28,764 nt of DNA from Hypsibius dujardini (Eukaryota > Tardigrada > Eutardigrada > Parachela > Hypsibiidae): NCBI GenBank assembly GCA_001579985.1, contig LRSR01000347.1, positions 1 to 28,764 on the forward strand. Direction: 5' to 3'. Within the stretch, counting starts at the first letter, position 1, and each line of letters starts with the position of its first letter. The notes under the pieces are model-generated. The model was not told the DNA's origin, made no database searches, and worked only from the letters and a program-made list of their open reading frames with translations. The translations under genes were made by a program, and so were the position numbers. Of the stretch, positions 9,662 to 20,179 are shown piece by piece.

Positions 9662-11338
9662 TTCACGGAACAGTTTGTTCCGGCTGTAATAACAAGAATA
9701 TGAAGATGATCTAATATTGTCCCTGTACTATAGATCGTCTTATAAGTGTACAACGAAGCGGTACCTTTGATAAGTGAAGGGGAACGGTATCGGTAAAAAG
9801 TATATGATTTAATTTCTACAAATGAGCTACCCCAAAGGTCGCTTGAAAATATAGATTTTCATTATTAGACTTTGTAAATAAAGTACATCTGGATACCAGA
9901 TTAAAATGAAACTCCAATAAAAAGATCCCACATTGAAAGAATATCTCCCTTCAGCTTTTGTGTGGTTTCAGAAAAATACATATGTCAAGGATATTGTCTT
10001 CTCGTGCAGCCCCTTGCGAATCTAAAAACCGAGCACGTTTATCAAAATCTCGGATCATGTGTTGAGACATGTCCCCCTCAATGGACCCTTACAATATAAT
10101 CGTTGATAATTAAAATCAAGAATTGTGCGCCACGATATCCGTAATCGACGGTTATTTCTGCCGTAATTGAGAGAATTTGTATTAGATACGTGAAATAATT
10201 GCCGGTGAACGCGGATGGATTCAGTGAACGCGCTTCGATTTGATCAATAAGATTGCTCTATGCTTCAAATTAGTTAGCTGCCTCGCATTCAACAGAAATT
10301 ATTTCATTGTACGATAGGTAAAAGGGTTCATGCATCGATTCGTGAATGCAGATTGAAGCACAAATCATATATTTTGCTGGTAATAATCAATTATTTCAGC
10401 TTGGTGCGAGCGTTTACAATGAAGAACTCAAAATTGGTACTCGTTGATTAATCAATCAGGTGTTTTTAAGCAATCTTTTTAGAAGTGCCGCAACAGGGTT
10501 CTTCCAGATTCCATCCCCCCCACAGAGTGGGAGCATAGGGGGTTGTTACATCATTATTATTTTTTTGCTTCGGACATTGTCTGAAATTACTTCTTAAAAC
10601 GCCAGCGTGCCCCCCAGATTAGCATGGGCTAATTTCAACTTTTGCGGGCGGGAAGGGGGAGGGTTCGAGGCTCGCACCGTTGGAAAAAAGGCTCATCGAA
10701 AGGTTATATGTTTGTTTATACTTTCAAAAATTGAGAATTTTATTTTGACCGAAAGCTATTTCAGGCGCTCAATACAAAAACTTGAATAAGCGTTGTTTGA
10801 CACGATGAAAAATTTGTTTCAGTTTGTTCCGGTAGGTTTAAAGCCCAGAAAATCTCCTCAATTAACTTTGTTACCTTACTCTTCTCCCTTCAAATGTTCT
10901 CCTATCCGAGCATCCTGGTGTATCATGGTTTATCGAATTCTTCAATGTAAAACGGGACTGGGAAGGGGATGAGCAAGCGCTCTGACTTGCCCCACCCCTG
11001 GCCCCAAACTCAAAATACTTTTCTCTTTAATTGATTTTTAGTACAGAAAGATATACTTAGGGCAGTTTGAATGGAATAATGTCAATGCACGGTACGACGA
11101 CTGAAATCATGAACACATTGCATTACTCAGCTAAAACTTCCAGAACAAGTCAGATCTAAAAAATGAATTTTTGTTTCCACAATATGAACATTTTTGAACC
11201 CGTGACAAAACAGAAGGGCACTTTGATTCAAATGTTATTCATCTACATATGCTCAGTACCAATAATTTCTAATACTACGAGCCTACGGTATGCAATTGCA
11301 AAGTAATGCATGAGTAATGGGCAGAGGCGCGTTTTGCC
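9662..11338. other. Intergenic, upstream of the disrupted receptor gene
   Basis: About 1.7 kb with no coding similarity recognised on either strand. It would contain the old promoter and 5' leader of the receptor gene starting at 9661. C-rich and G-rich runs occur near 10516 and 10650. A 60-codon ORF at 10607-10789 has no family features. Confidence 0.4.
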
Positions 11339-12078
11339 CTACGGATAACTGCCAGACTAGATTCCAGGCTGCACACTGTAATCAGCTTGTAAAATGGCTG
11401 GAATCAGCTTGGTTCTAAGCTAGATTCGCCCAACCGTTCTTTCCGCCACAATATAGCCTTGAATATAGGCTTGTTTTCTTAAACATTCACGAATATCACT
11501 TCATTTTGCATAAATTGCGATCAATTCGTCTGTTGTTAAATCATGTGAGTACTAGTATTATGAGACATCAGAGGATTTGTGTTCCTGTTTTGTTGTTGCT
11601 GTGTGGAAGCTCCGCAAGCCTACAACGGAAGTGGGATCTCACATCTCATCCGTTTAACTTTCCCTAAGTTCGTCACCTTACCGCTTTAGCTGGAATCTCG
11701 GTCTAATATTTTGGCACCGTTGATTTAGTTTTTGCTTTCAATTTGAATGTGGCCTGGGCGAATTCCCGTACATTAATCGATCATTCCCATTAGTCTATAA
11801 AAGACACGCCTATAGGGCAATGCAATGATTGGCTGAATCGCTGAAAAAAACGACGGTGAAACCAGGATGAAAACCAGCTTGGCGCAGAGCTAATCCATGC
11901 TAAATTGGCATAGGGACCCAGGTTGTATCCAGGCTGCATTCCAGCCAGGTCAACCAGTGTCATATATAGGCTGGAAAGCATGGAACAGTCCAGTCTCTTC
12001 ACTCAGCCAATTTAACTGGATTCCAGCCTGTTTTAATGTAGTGAAAACAAGCTCTATCCATGCAGGAATCTGGCAAAA
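11339..12078. mobile_element. MITE, copy 2, right end lost
   Basis: Matches the element at 1498-2226 from its left end (TA then CGGATAACTG) through GGATTCCAGCCTGTTTTAA. The right terminal inverted repeat, present in copy 1 as GAGTTATCCATAG, is missing; similarity fades near 12078, where the BED fragment begins. Non-coding. Confidence 0.68.
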
Positions 12079-12435
12079 AATGTCCGTATTCGTGTGTTCC
12101 ATCAGGTCGGTAGTTCCAGATTTACGGGTATGCTTGAATGGAGCACGGCACTTCTTGCAGGCGATGTATTCCGTGTTGGTTCCGATCGCTGAGTCTACGA
12201 CCTCTGCGAAAGTCTGCCAATAATCCGCCCTCCCATTACCCTTGTCACGCAAGACAAACTCACTTCCCCAAATCCTTTGAACGGCGCTGTCGATCAAGAG
12301 GCCGGGGAATTTCAGTCGTTGGGAAAGACATTTCAAAAGATATAGAGAACAAACGAATATTTCTGGGGCGCACAATTTATTAAACGAAAAAAAAGAAGAA
12401 AAAGAATAACGGATGCAAATATAAAGTTCCCACAA
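12075..12435 (-). pseudogene. BED zinc-finger fragment, hAT-transposase-like
   Basis: The minus-strand frame contains YWQTFAEVVDSA, then IACKKCRAPFKHTRKSGTTD, then LMEHTNTDIF. The W..F start, the CxxC pair, the (S)GT..L step and the following His fit a BED finger as found at the N-terminus of hAT transposases. The second metal-binding His/Cys is not in its usual place. No catalytic domain follows: the frame runs straight into MITE copy 2, giving nonsense residues. Probably a transposon remnant left between two repeat modules. A host ZBED gene fragment is less likely. Confidence 0.5.
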
Positions 12436-12531
12436 AAAGCGGAGTGACGCGGCGGAAATCTAGCGCGGCGCGGCAGTTGTGCGGCAAAAAATTCGCAGTT
12501 TTTTAAGCGGCGCGGCTGTCATGCTTTACGA

Positions 12532-12670
12532 CATAGTATGGCATGCCGGGTATAGTTGACACACATCCAATGCATCCGAGATCAAGCAGTAGACCCGGCA
12601 TTGTGCTCCAACAACACGGCGGAACTATCAGTCAAATCAAATCCAGATGAAATAATATCTTTTCGCGCAC
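12532..12670. repeat. ATGCCGGGT hairpin module, copy 2
   Basis: Second copy of the segment at 2249-2400, with the same inverted ATGCCGGGT / ACCCGGCAT pair and the same order relative to the MITE. Here the MITE and module are separated by about 450 bp holding the BED fragment and, at 12438-12520, GCGGC-rich repeats. Confidence 0.6.
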
Positions 12671-12911
12671 ATGAAAACGCCAGAAATATTGCACGGAAAT
12701 ATACTAGTCTGAAAATTGTGCACGTAAATGACCGATGGTTTCTTGGTCTTCACAGTGTGTACATACAACACTGTGCAATTTCATATTGAGAAATCATAGT
12801 AGCTGCTCAGCTTCAGTCTGTTCTCCGTTCTCGGGGGGAGGGGGCACATAACATTAGTAATGGACTGTAGCGCCGTGCTCTTACGCTGAAACATTTCAAG
12901 AGCAGGGACAC

Positions 12912-13955
12912 CTACGGACGAGGCCGCTGCTGTACCGATGTCTTCCATAATTTGTCCAACGCCAAAACGAACAATATCGGGTCAACGGCGGTTTCACACG
13001 AGTAAACCAACCCGGCGACCTGGTAAAACGTATGATTCCAAAACTTTGGAATGAACCCTACCAGAAGGTAGTAAATAAGATCAGGTGCGGAACAGACGAT
13101 CACGCTCGCTGTCATTGCTGTGAACACCAAGTACTTGTTTGACGCTTTACGTTGTGTATCATTTCCTATGACTTTTCTAGTCTGTAACCGTCGGCAACCC
13201 CCAGTGCTTTCAGTGGGGATTCCGTGGCCTTGGTTTGCCACGGCAGAGCGATCATTCACGCGCTGTGGAGCTGTACGTCTCTTGCGAGCGCGATGAGCTT
13301 TACTAGCCATCACCACAGGAAACGACAGAACAACGCCACAGAGTGGGACGATAAACATGGCAACATCTGCCACGTTTGCCCAAGCTCCATGCGCGTTGTG
13401 GTTAAACCTACAACCGTAGCTCCTCACGTCGAGACGATAGTGAAGGGTGTCTATCAACAAGTAGGAGCCCTCTACAGCGTGAATGTAGATCCACATGACA
13501 CCGCATATCGTCAGGGTGGTCCGGTTTGTGTGAGCCGTTCGGAAGGACATTGGATGGACAATGGCCCATGCGCGACTGATGGAGATCAGGGCATGAATGT
13601 GAATGATGCCGGAATTGAGAATGCCCAAGCAATACAAGTAGAGGGTACATGCTGGGCCGCCCAGATGCCAACCGTAAGGGTAGAGGTTCGAAATGACTGA
13701 CAGTGGGTACTGCATGAGCAGGCAGATGATGTTCACCCCCAGCAGGTTGATGACGTAAATGTCAAAGGGAGTGTTCGATTGACGCTTTTTGATGAAGAGG
13801 AATAGCGCGCCGGCATTGAAGATGAGACCGAGAATGCCTATACAAAGAAAAAACACAGGCGTCAATGACCACGTCGGTCTTAGTTCTTCCGGAGGAGAAG
13901 TTTGATTAGCAGGAGTGAAATTTCTGATCGATGGGGCTGAGCTGTTAGAATTCAT
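12912..13955 (-). CDS. Rhodopsin-type 7TM receptor with atypical core motifs
   Basis: Seen: one exon, 347 residues from the chosen ATG at 13955. The frame stays open 48 codons further (ATG at 14099), but that extension is basic and unlike a receptor N-terminus, whereas the chosen start gives an extracellular tail with sequons at residues 4, 12 and 17. Seven hydrophobic segments are present. TM1 carries FNAG (N47). The TM2 core is NLLGVN with Asn75 where most family members have Asp. C103 and C182 can form the usual disulfide. The DRY site reads SRA (127-129), W155 is the TM4 Trp, TM6 reads CSAP instead of CWxP, and TM7 reads DPILF instead of NPxxY. Known: class A receptors signal through G proteins at the plasma membrane. 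The lost ionic-lock Asp and Asn/Asp swaps suggest unusual activation. Ligand unknown. It shares NLL..N and D.ILF with the broken receptor at 16287. Confidence 0.85.
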   Translation of the reverse strand: MNSNSSAPSIRNFTPANQTSPPEELRPTWSLTPVFFLCIGILGLIFNAGALFLFIKKRQSNTPFDIYVINLLGVNIICLLMQYPLSVISNLYPYGWHLGGPACTLYLYCLGILNSGIIHIHALISISRAWAIVHPMSFRTAHTNRTTLTICGVMWIYIHAVEGSYLLIDTLHYRLDVRSYGCRFNHNAHGAWANVADVAMFIVPLCGVVLSFPVVMASKAHRARKRRTAPQRVNDRSAVANQGHGIPTESTGGCRRLQTRKVIGNDTQRKASNKYLVFTAMTASVIVCSAPDLIYYLLVGFIPKFWNHTFYQVAGLVYSCETAVDPILFVLALDKLWKTSVQQRPRP

Positions 13956-16286
13956 TTTTGAAATCACTCGAAGGCAAAGCCGCTTGAGCCAAAAAACGAA
14001 AATTCTCAGCGAACTTTGCATGCGATACTTATGGGTTCGCATCTGAGATGTTTTTGGATCATCCTTTATAGCTAAACAAAATTGGAATTTCAAGACCAAG
14101 CTCTACATTATACAAAGAACAACATCCGATGCCTTTGCTTTCATGTAACCTTTGCCAATGTCTGAAGTTATCATACTGGGCGTAAGGTTTTTCAGCCTGC
14201 AATCGGAGAAAATCTCATGGAATAATTGCTAAAGTGAGCTTCAGACCGGAATCTACCGAACTTGATCGCGGATGAAGGCCAAATGAATATGAAAAATGTA
14301 AAAGGAAATGTTTAACTGAAGTTCTTCCGGACGACGGGCACACCTCACTGACGTCTTTGGAACATGAACCCCGAGGGCCAAAGATGCAATTAGGATCAGT
14401 AATACGTCCGCTGACGCACTACGGTAAGAGACACTGCATTTGCCAAAGACACTGCACTGCATTTGCACCGTCGTCGGAAATCATTATACTAATGCTTTAA
14501 GGTTTAACACCATAAATACTTCCGTTCGTAATGACGATAAAAATTATTTAGCTACCTAAATCTTCTTGGACCCACTCAACACTACGTTTCACCGGATCAT
14601 TCTCTCTCTCTCTCGGTTGCGCCCATTCAAATGCCCCTAAATCCATCGAACCGTCCCCATTGCGAATTAGTTGAGCGTTCAGAAGCCTATGTATAGCCTG
14701 TCGCCAATGCCTTATGCGAAACTTGTACTGAACTAATGGAGGGCATTTGGCAGGTCTGCAGCTGAAGGCCCCTCAAAGAACTTTTGCAAACCAGCCGACG
14801 GCATCTCACAGACCCGTGAGTGGAGGCCGTCGGCAGGGCATGGAATAGCCTTCGATAACTTCTGCTAAGTACATCACTTTTAAATGAAATAATTTTAATT
14901 TTTAAAAATGCGTATGAAGACAACATTATAATGAAAAATAATGTGTAATAAGTAATATGAAATACAAGTAATTCTATTCAAAATTAATAAAAATAACCAG
15001 TGAGAAATTGTACTGGTTAACGAATTATTTCTTTAATAATTATTGTAAATTTTTGAATTAACATTATTGTTTCGATTTACATAGCTTTATTGGGAGCGTT
15101 GTGTTTTTCTAATTTGGTGCAGTTCATATCGGCATCGACAAGCATAATGCGCATTGCATATATTATGCGCACCGTACAGATGCATTTCAGCCGTTGAAAA
15201 TTGAAAAGTTAATTCTCCGTGTATTATTTTTCGACTTTGCCAACATTTTGGCTCCGTTGAGTTACTTTCATCAACTTCTAAAAGAAAAATAACAAATTAT
15301 AATATAATATAATCTGTATTTGAATCTTCTTTTCGAGTCACCTCCCATCTCTTGCAAAGAGATAGTGGTGCCAATTTCCAGCATGAAGCGTTTGTTTTGG
15401 ATTTCATTTTTTTTTCGTCTGATCTTCAATTCTTGTCTATTCTGATTTCCATTTTAATTTTTGGATGGCAAAATAGAAATGAATTTTTAGTTTGCAAGTG
15501 CTTATCAGGAGATTTCACGAATCGATGCTGGTTTTCTTGCAGTTTGATTGACCGTTGGGATACTAGGACTCATGCATTGCCTCCTTCTATTGATTCATTG
15601 ATCAGCCCCTCATTCTTTGGTTTGTAACCTTTTTTTTCTTGAATTCTGCCGTGATAATTTAAACTGCATGTGATAGAATTAAAGTAAAGTAATATGCCGG
15701 GCAAAGCATAATAGATTAATAAGAAACTATGTTCGGAAGCAGCAGTAATTCAAGTAAAGATGGAAACTGACTGAAGTTGGGGAGTAAATCAATGATTCAA
15801 TCGAGAGAAGCTCCCTGTTAGTTCATGAATTCCAACGGTCAGCGACAACTATTAGCAAGACTGGCATTTTCCAATAAATCTTACATAAAAAACAAATGAA
15901 GAATGTAAGATAACGGCAGGCCCTAGGACCACATATTAACAACCTGTAGAAAGCCTGTGTGACGACCTGTATAGATGGTGGGAGACCAGTGGTGGATTGC
16001 CATCGGATGGCCTACGAGCCAGAGCGAAATGCCCCGTACCGGTCTGCTATAGACTTTTGTGGCAGGCCATTTTAGCCCGGTACAGGTCATGTTTTCGCAC
16101 TGGGTCCGGCTTGACTAAAAATTATATAGCTCCTGTTCAGTTTTTACTTTCATGTTGGTGCTGCAATTTCGGACTTTGTATTTTATGACGGTCCAGATTT
16201 TATTCCGTATTGGATTTCTGGCCGTCCCGTAATCGAATAAATTCTTTTACTTACAAATGTAGAAATAAATAAATATCGTCTGCGCC
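13956..16286. other. Intergenic between two divergent receptor genes
   Basis: About 2.3 kb between the starts of the minus-strand receptor (13955) and the plus-strand receptor (16287), so it holds both promoters. No coding similarity was recognised. A CT microsatellite lies at about 14582-14604, a strong hairpin at 14794-14834, AT-rich sequence at 14880-15350, and an imperfect inverted repeat near 16009-16109. Confidence 0.45.
14794..14834. other. Strong hairpin
   Basis: GCCGACGGC and GCCGTCGGC pair as a 9-bp GC-rich stem, and CTCAC / GTGAG pair inside the loop, giving a two-tier stem-loop of 41 nt. No coding context. It could be a structured RNA or a small foldback relic. Confidence 0.4.
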
Positions 16287-16810
16287 ATGTCCGAGTTTGT
16301 TGCGCCAAAGCGTTTGACTAATAACAAGAGCACGATAAACGCGACCTTCAAATTGAATCTATCCACTGCTATTCGTCTAAACGAGGATGCCAAACTGCTC
16401 CGCCTCCCTCTCGTCTCAGTTTTGTCTGTCGTAATCTACATTCTCGGCCTCCTCCTCAACGGAAGCATCTTATTCGTATTCGCAAAGAACCGTGCACTCC
16501 GAACACCCTTCAACGTGTACATCATCAACCTCTTACGGGGAACCTGTTAATCGTCGGCTTCCAGCTACCCTTCACGGCCTACCACATCGCCACTGGTCTA
16601 TCGAAGCGCCCAAAATGGCTCTACAACGACCACATCTATAGCCTTTTTTTATGGTCCAATCAAGTCATCCCGGCCTGCGTGACCAGCTGCCACCAACTCA
16701 TCGCCATCACCCGTCTCTGTTCCGTCCTATTTTCTCTCCACTTTCCGAATTATTACACCCTTCGTCTGGCTCTTTTTCTCGACTACGGGCCAGTTTCGCA
16801 GCAAGTTTAA
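16287..16810 (+). pseudogene. 7TM receptor, 5' half (N-terminus to TM3), broken
   Basis: ATG at 16287 opens an N-terminal tail with sequons, then TM1 (VVIYILGLLLNGSILFVFA) and TM2 (NVYIINLL). The frame ends at TGTTAA because a base appears to be missing in the G-run at 16537-16540. One frame over, the protein continues with GNLLIVGFQLPF, an extracellular loop, and TM3 with QLIAITRLCSVLF, where ITR takes the place of DRY. It stops at 16808. The start of TM2 and the N at the TM2 core match the receptor at 12912-13955, so both belong to one divergent family. The missing TM4 and early TM5 are not found; the 3' half resumes at about 19830. The single-base gap lies in a homopolymer, so an assembly error should be excluded. 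Confidence 0.75.
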
Positions 16811-16830
16811 AGAAAGCGGCGCGAGCTGGT

Positions 16831-17010
16831 TTGTACTTATGCACCTTGTACCTGTGTACTTTTGTACCTAGGTACGAAAAGGCATAGGTAAAACGGTACA
16901 CGACTATTCTATACACTGGTGTACCTATCAGAAGGGTTATACTTGTGTACTTTTGTACTTAGGTACAGATCTCACTAGGGTACTACTCGTAGTACAGTAC
17001 TATTGTACCA
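16831..17010. repeat. Left GTAC palindrome array
   Basis: Two units about 91 bp apart, each containing GTGTACTTTTGTAC followed by C/TTAGGTAC. Further GTAC half-sites continue to about 17008. The array begins about 20-30 bp after the receptor frame stops. Confidence 0.7.
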
Positions 17011-19770
17011 ATTAATTTCCGTTTCAAAATTAAATTCAGGTTCTACTCGCTGGCTGTTTTGATGTGGTGCGCGGTTTTGTGAGATGATTTATTATATTTT
17101 ATTGTGAGACCGCTTGCTGTCAAAAAAAGACTTTAACCTTTGAGAGAGGAACTGGTCCAACTTTTCTGACGGGGTCTGACCATATCGCGTCACACTCCAA
17201 TATCTACAACACCTATATACTTCCATGTCTATGGTTAGTTTGATACTATGGCAATAACTATAATTAATTATATTTAATTAAAAATTACAGAAATTTGAGT
17301 TAAAGACTACGCACAAAATTCGTAGAAATGTCACAAACTCAAAACGCTATACAGCTCTCTAGTGCATAGCGGTTTTTAAAAAAATAAGGAAATCGGCCTG
17401 ACAGTTCCTGAGTTATGAATGCGAGAGGAAGGGGGTAGAACCAATGTACTCCAGAAGTACTGATGCTGTAAATTGCAAAGGCATAGCAAATGTCTGTAGT
17501 GGTAATATTTAGAGACACTCGTTCGCCACCCAGTACAAAAAATGACATAATTTGGTCTGTACAGTTGCTTACGACATTGCTCCCAATGACTCCTCCTTTC
17601 GGAATAATTACAACCCGTCATTTTGCTTCACCTTCTTGTTAGCGAAAACTTTAACATTTATTTAAATGGTACTTCAATACCTTTTTCGAAATGTGCAGAA
17701 GATACAAGTGAATCTGTAGGTTTTAAATTGTCTTTGCGCAAACAAGTTACTGTATAATCTAGATAAAAACACGGGAACATGTTCAGTTGAACAGATTACA
17801 CGTAAATTGCTACCAGTGTTTGATTGATTCAGAAATTGGAGCATAATACTGCGATCAATTGATTGTTGATTTGACGCGCTCGGTCTTTAAAATTTGATTG
17901 TTGATTCCTCTTGCGTTTAAAACAGGATTTCTTCCACTGATTTCTTTAATTTTTTTAACGAGCATTCTTTCGTGGAGGAAGTCGAGCTGGATTCTAATTT
18001 GTAATGAACAATTTTTTTTATAAAAATCTAATGGTTAACTGATGGGTTACGAGCGTAATGCTGCAATCGTACGGGCAGAATTTACCGCACCGGTGGACAA
18101 TATAAACGATCGTTCGATTGGCCAACAATTATGCCCACGTGTTCATCCAGATTATACAGTATGCTCAACACCCTTTGGAATGGACAACCGATTTCTGGCA
18201 AACAACGCAGACAAAATCAATCAATCAAATTAAAAAACTTCTGGTCACATTGCTTGTTGTTTTCAATTAGATTACGAAGTATTTACAGTTTAATAGCTAC
18301 TGATGTCAGATTTGGGTTAATATCAAATTATAGCGTTCTTAGCATCCCCGTGTTTTCAAAAAGTGAAGGTTTCCCTAACATAAGGAGACGCATCTCTCAA
18401 CAATTCTCGCCGGGCCATCTCTCGAATTGGGGATATGAAATTGGTAAATTTTTTATTTCACGGCGCCGATTATGTCTGGAACAGCTTTCGCAATTGACTT
18501 GCACTAGTTAGTTTAAAGGAAAACTTACAACACTACAATTTAAGATTAGAGCGCAGTTGAAAGTCATTATGATTCTAGGATTGAGGAAATGCGGTTAATT
18601 TTTTATTATGGCAAACCAGCAGCTCCCCTTATATCCAGTGAATAGTGTTTTAACCAAAACTTTTGAATATTAATTTGGATTGAAATTTGGAGTGAACTGC
18701 AGACGCCAAAAATTGAGTGCATTAATATTTTTGTTTTTCAATTATGCAATTATCCTTCTGCACGTCCATAATTTTTCTACTGCTAACCAAACCGCTAAAC
18801 TGATTGCAATGGGGCGACTGTAATCTAAAGATGACATTTCGGTGATTTTTTTGTGTGGGAGTCCCCTTTCTAAAGGCCGAAAATGCGACATGCATTACCC
18901 ATGCGTCAGCTGTTCAAAAAAGTAAATTCAGCTTTTGAGAGAAAGATCGTGTGAATTAAATGTTTTCAGTTGTCTGGGTCAAAGGAATCAAGCTAAAATG
19001 GCGGCCCATTTCACAACTGCTAGAGTTTGGCTGCATCCTCCCGAATATTCTGTTATTCATTTCCATGGTTAAAAAAAATTGTTGCGAAGTGGACTGCGTT
19101 CTGCAAATTATATTTTCCTTGATTAAGCTGCTTAGATAATTTTTTCAAATTGGACCATTTTAAATAGTCCTTGTGCTAACCAATTAGACCGACTGCTGGG
19201 CGTCTGTTTAAGTTTTCAGACGACCACCCCAAAAACGATTTTAAATGATATTTTTATAGTGTTACTGTAGCTTCACTATTACAATTATGTTTTTCCCTTC
19301 GGTCGTGTGTCACTGCATGTCCATGTGCGTGCGCGCGTTTACTTATCACAGAAATACATGTGACGTATGCGGTGTTAAACCAGGTGTTATAATCGTGAAA
19401 CTGCAGTATGATATTTATGTTAATTGCAAAAATTTAATTTGCCTTTGTGGTCCCAAGAACATTTTTGGCGGAATTTCAAAGTTTGGGACAGGTACGTCCT
19501 CCGAACGTCGCAGGTATTGTGAATCATTGTACCTAAATATGCGAGTACCTAGGTACATAAGTACGTAGATACAGCCATTCGTACGGATGCAGGAGAGCAG
19601 TCGTGTCATAGTAGTTAGTACCTTTGTTTGCCTGTACCTAGGTATAGAAGTACATAGGTACAGCCATCTGGATAGGAACCTATGTTCGGAGCAGCTGGTA
19701 CTGTTGTACCTAAGCATGTCTGTACCTAAGCGCATTCAATCAAAGGAAGTACATAATTACATGTAGCGAA
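16838..19770. mobile_element. Candidate new element bounded by GTACCTAGGTAC palindrome arrays
   Basis: About 2.9 kb separates the two halves of a receptor gene. Its left edge (about 16831-17010) and right edge (about 19530-19765) are packed with GTAC-containing motifs, including exact or near GTACCTAGGTAC palindromes at 16864, 16955, 19545 and 19634. At each edge a unit of about 90 bp is repeated (16864 to 16955; 19545 to 19634). The edges are inverted relative to each other: GTACCTGTGTACTTTTGTAC on the left resembles the complement of the unit at 19634. The AT-rich interior encodes no recognised protein; the longest frame is 126 codons at 18131-18511. Interpreted as a non-autonomous DNA transposon with subterminal repeat arrays. 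Exact ends and target duplication are not determined. An intron is the alternative. Confidence 0.55.
19530..19765. repeat. Right GTAC palindrome array
   Basis: Direct units at 19545 and 19634 (89 bp apart) share GTACCTAGGTA, then AAGTAC, then TAC plus AGCCAT. More TGTACCTAAGC half-units follow at about 19707 and 19721. Receptor-like coding resumes within about 60-70 bp of the array end. Confidence 0.7.
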
Positions 19771-19797
19771 ATTGGCCACTATATGGTCTCTTGAAAC

Positions 19798-20179
19798 TTG
19801 CTTCCAAACGGGCCAAATCCCCCCCCCCCGCTGCTGGGTGTAGCAGTGTTGTCACGACTACGGAGAAAGCGAGTTCAGAGATCGATGGTGTTAGCAGGTG
19901 TTCAGCCTGTCAGTGGGAAAGCCTATAAAGGGTTGTCAGGGTTGGTAGCGCTGATTGTCAGCGTGGCCATCTGCTGGACACCAAACTTAATCCATACGAC
20001 TATGAGTGCAGTGGGTGCGTCTTACTTGCTTCGGGAAGGATTTGGAAGGCGGAAGTGGTACTTTTTTCACCGTTCGGATCGTTGTAGACACAATTCTGTT
20101 CCCTCTAGCGTTACGTGATCTCCGAGAGGCCATTATTGACCTTGTGCGCGGAAACCTGCGAGATGTCATGAAGAGGTGA
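19798..20179 (+). pseudogene. 7TM receptor, 3' half (end of TM5 to C-terminus), broken
   Basis: The frame enters with PLLGVAVLSRLRRKRVQRS, matching the end of TM5 and the basic third loop of the receptor at 12912 (PLCGVVLS...). TM6 is LVALIVSVAICWTPNLIHTT with a proper CWTP. About residue 80 the frame shifts by one base (near 20030-20050) into TM7, VVDTILFPLALRDLREAI, then a short tail ending ...DVMKR and TGA at 20177-20179. D.ILF in TM7 matches the DPILF of the neighbour. A run of 11 C at about 19819 lies just upstream and could itself cause a frameshift or assembly error. Together with the 5' half this is a dead gene. Confidence 0.72.

Noticed and set aside
13224-13700. 158-codon plus-strand frame
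   Set aside because: Shadow of the 7TM receptor on the minus strand; its own translation has no domain features.
18131-18511. 126-codon plus-strand frame in the candidate element
   Set aside because: No recognisable domain; composition like translated AT-rich DNA. Kept only as a note in the element entry.
19415-19735. 106-codon minus-strand frame with repeated LY...PRYR segments
   Set aside because: The repetition is just translation of the GTAC palindrome array.
16800-19830. Block between receptor halves as a simple intron
   Set aside because: No TM4/TM5 coding or convincing splice pair was found, the frame is already shifted in the first half, and both edges carry inverted repeat arrays. 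Not fully excluded without RNA.
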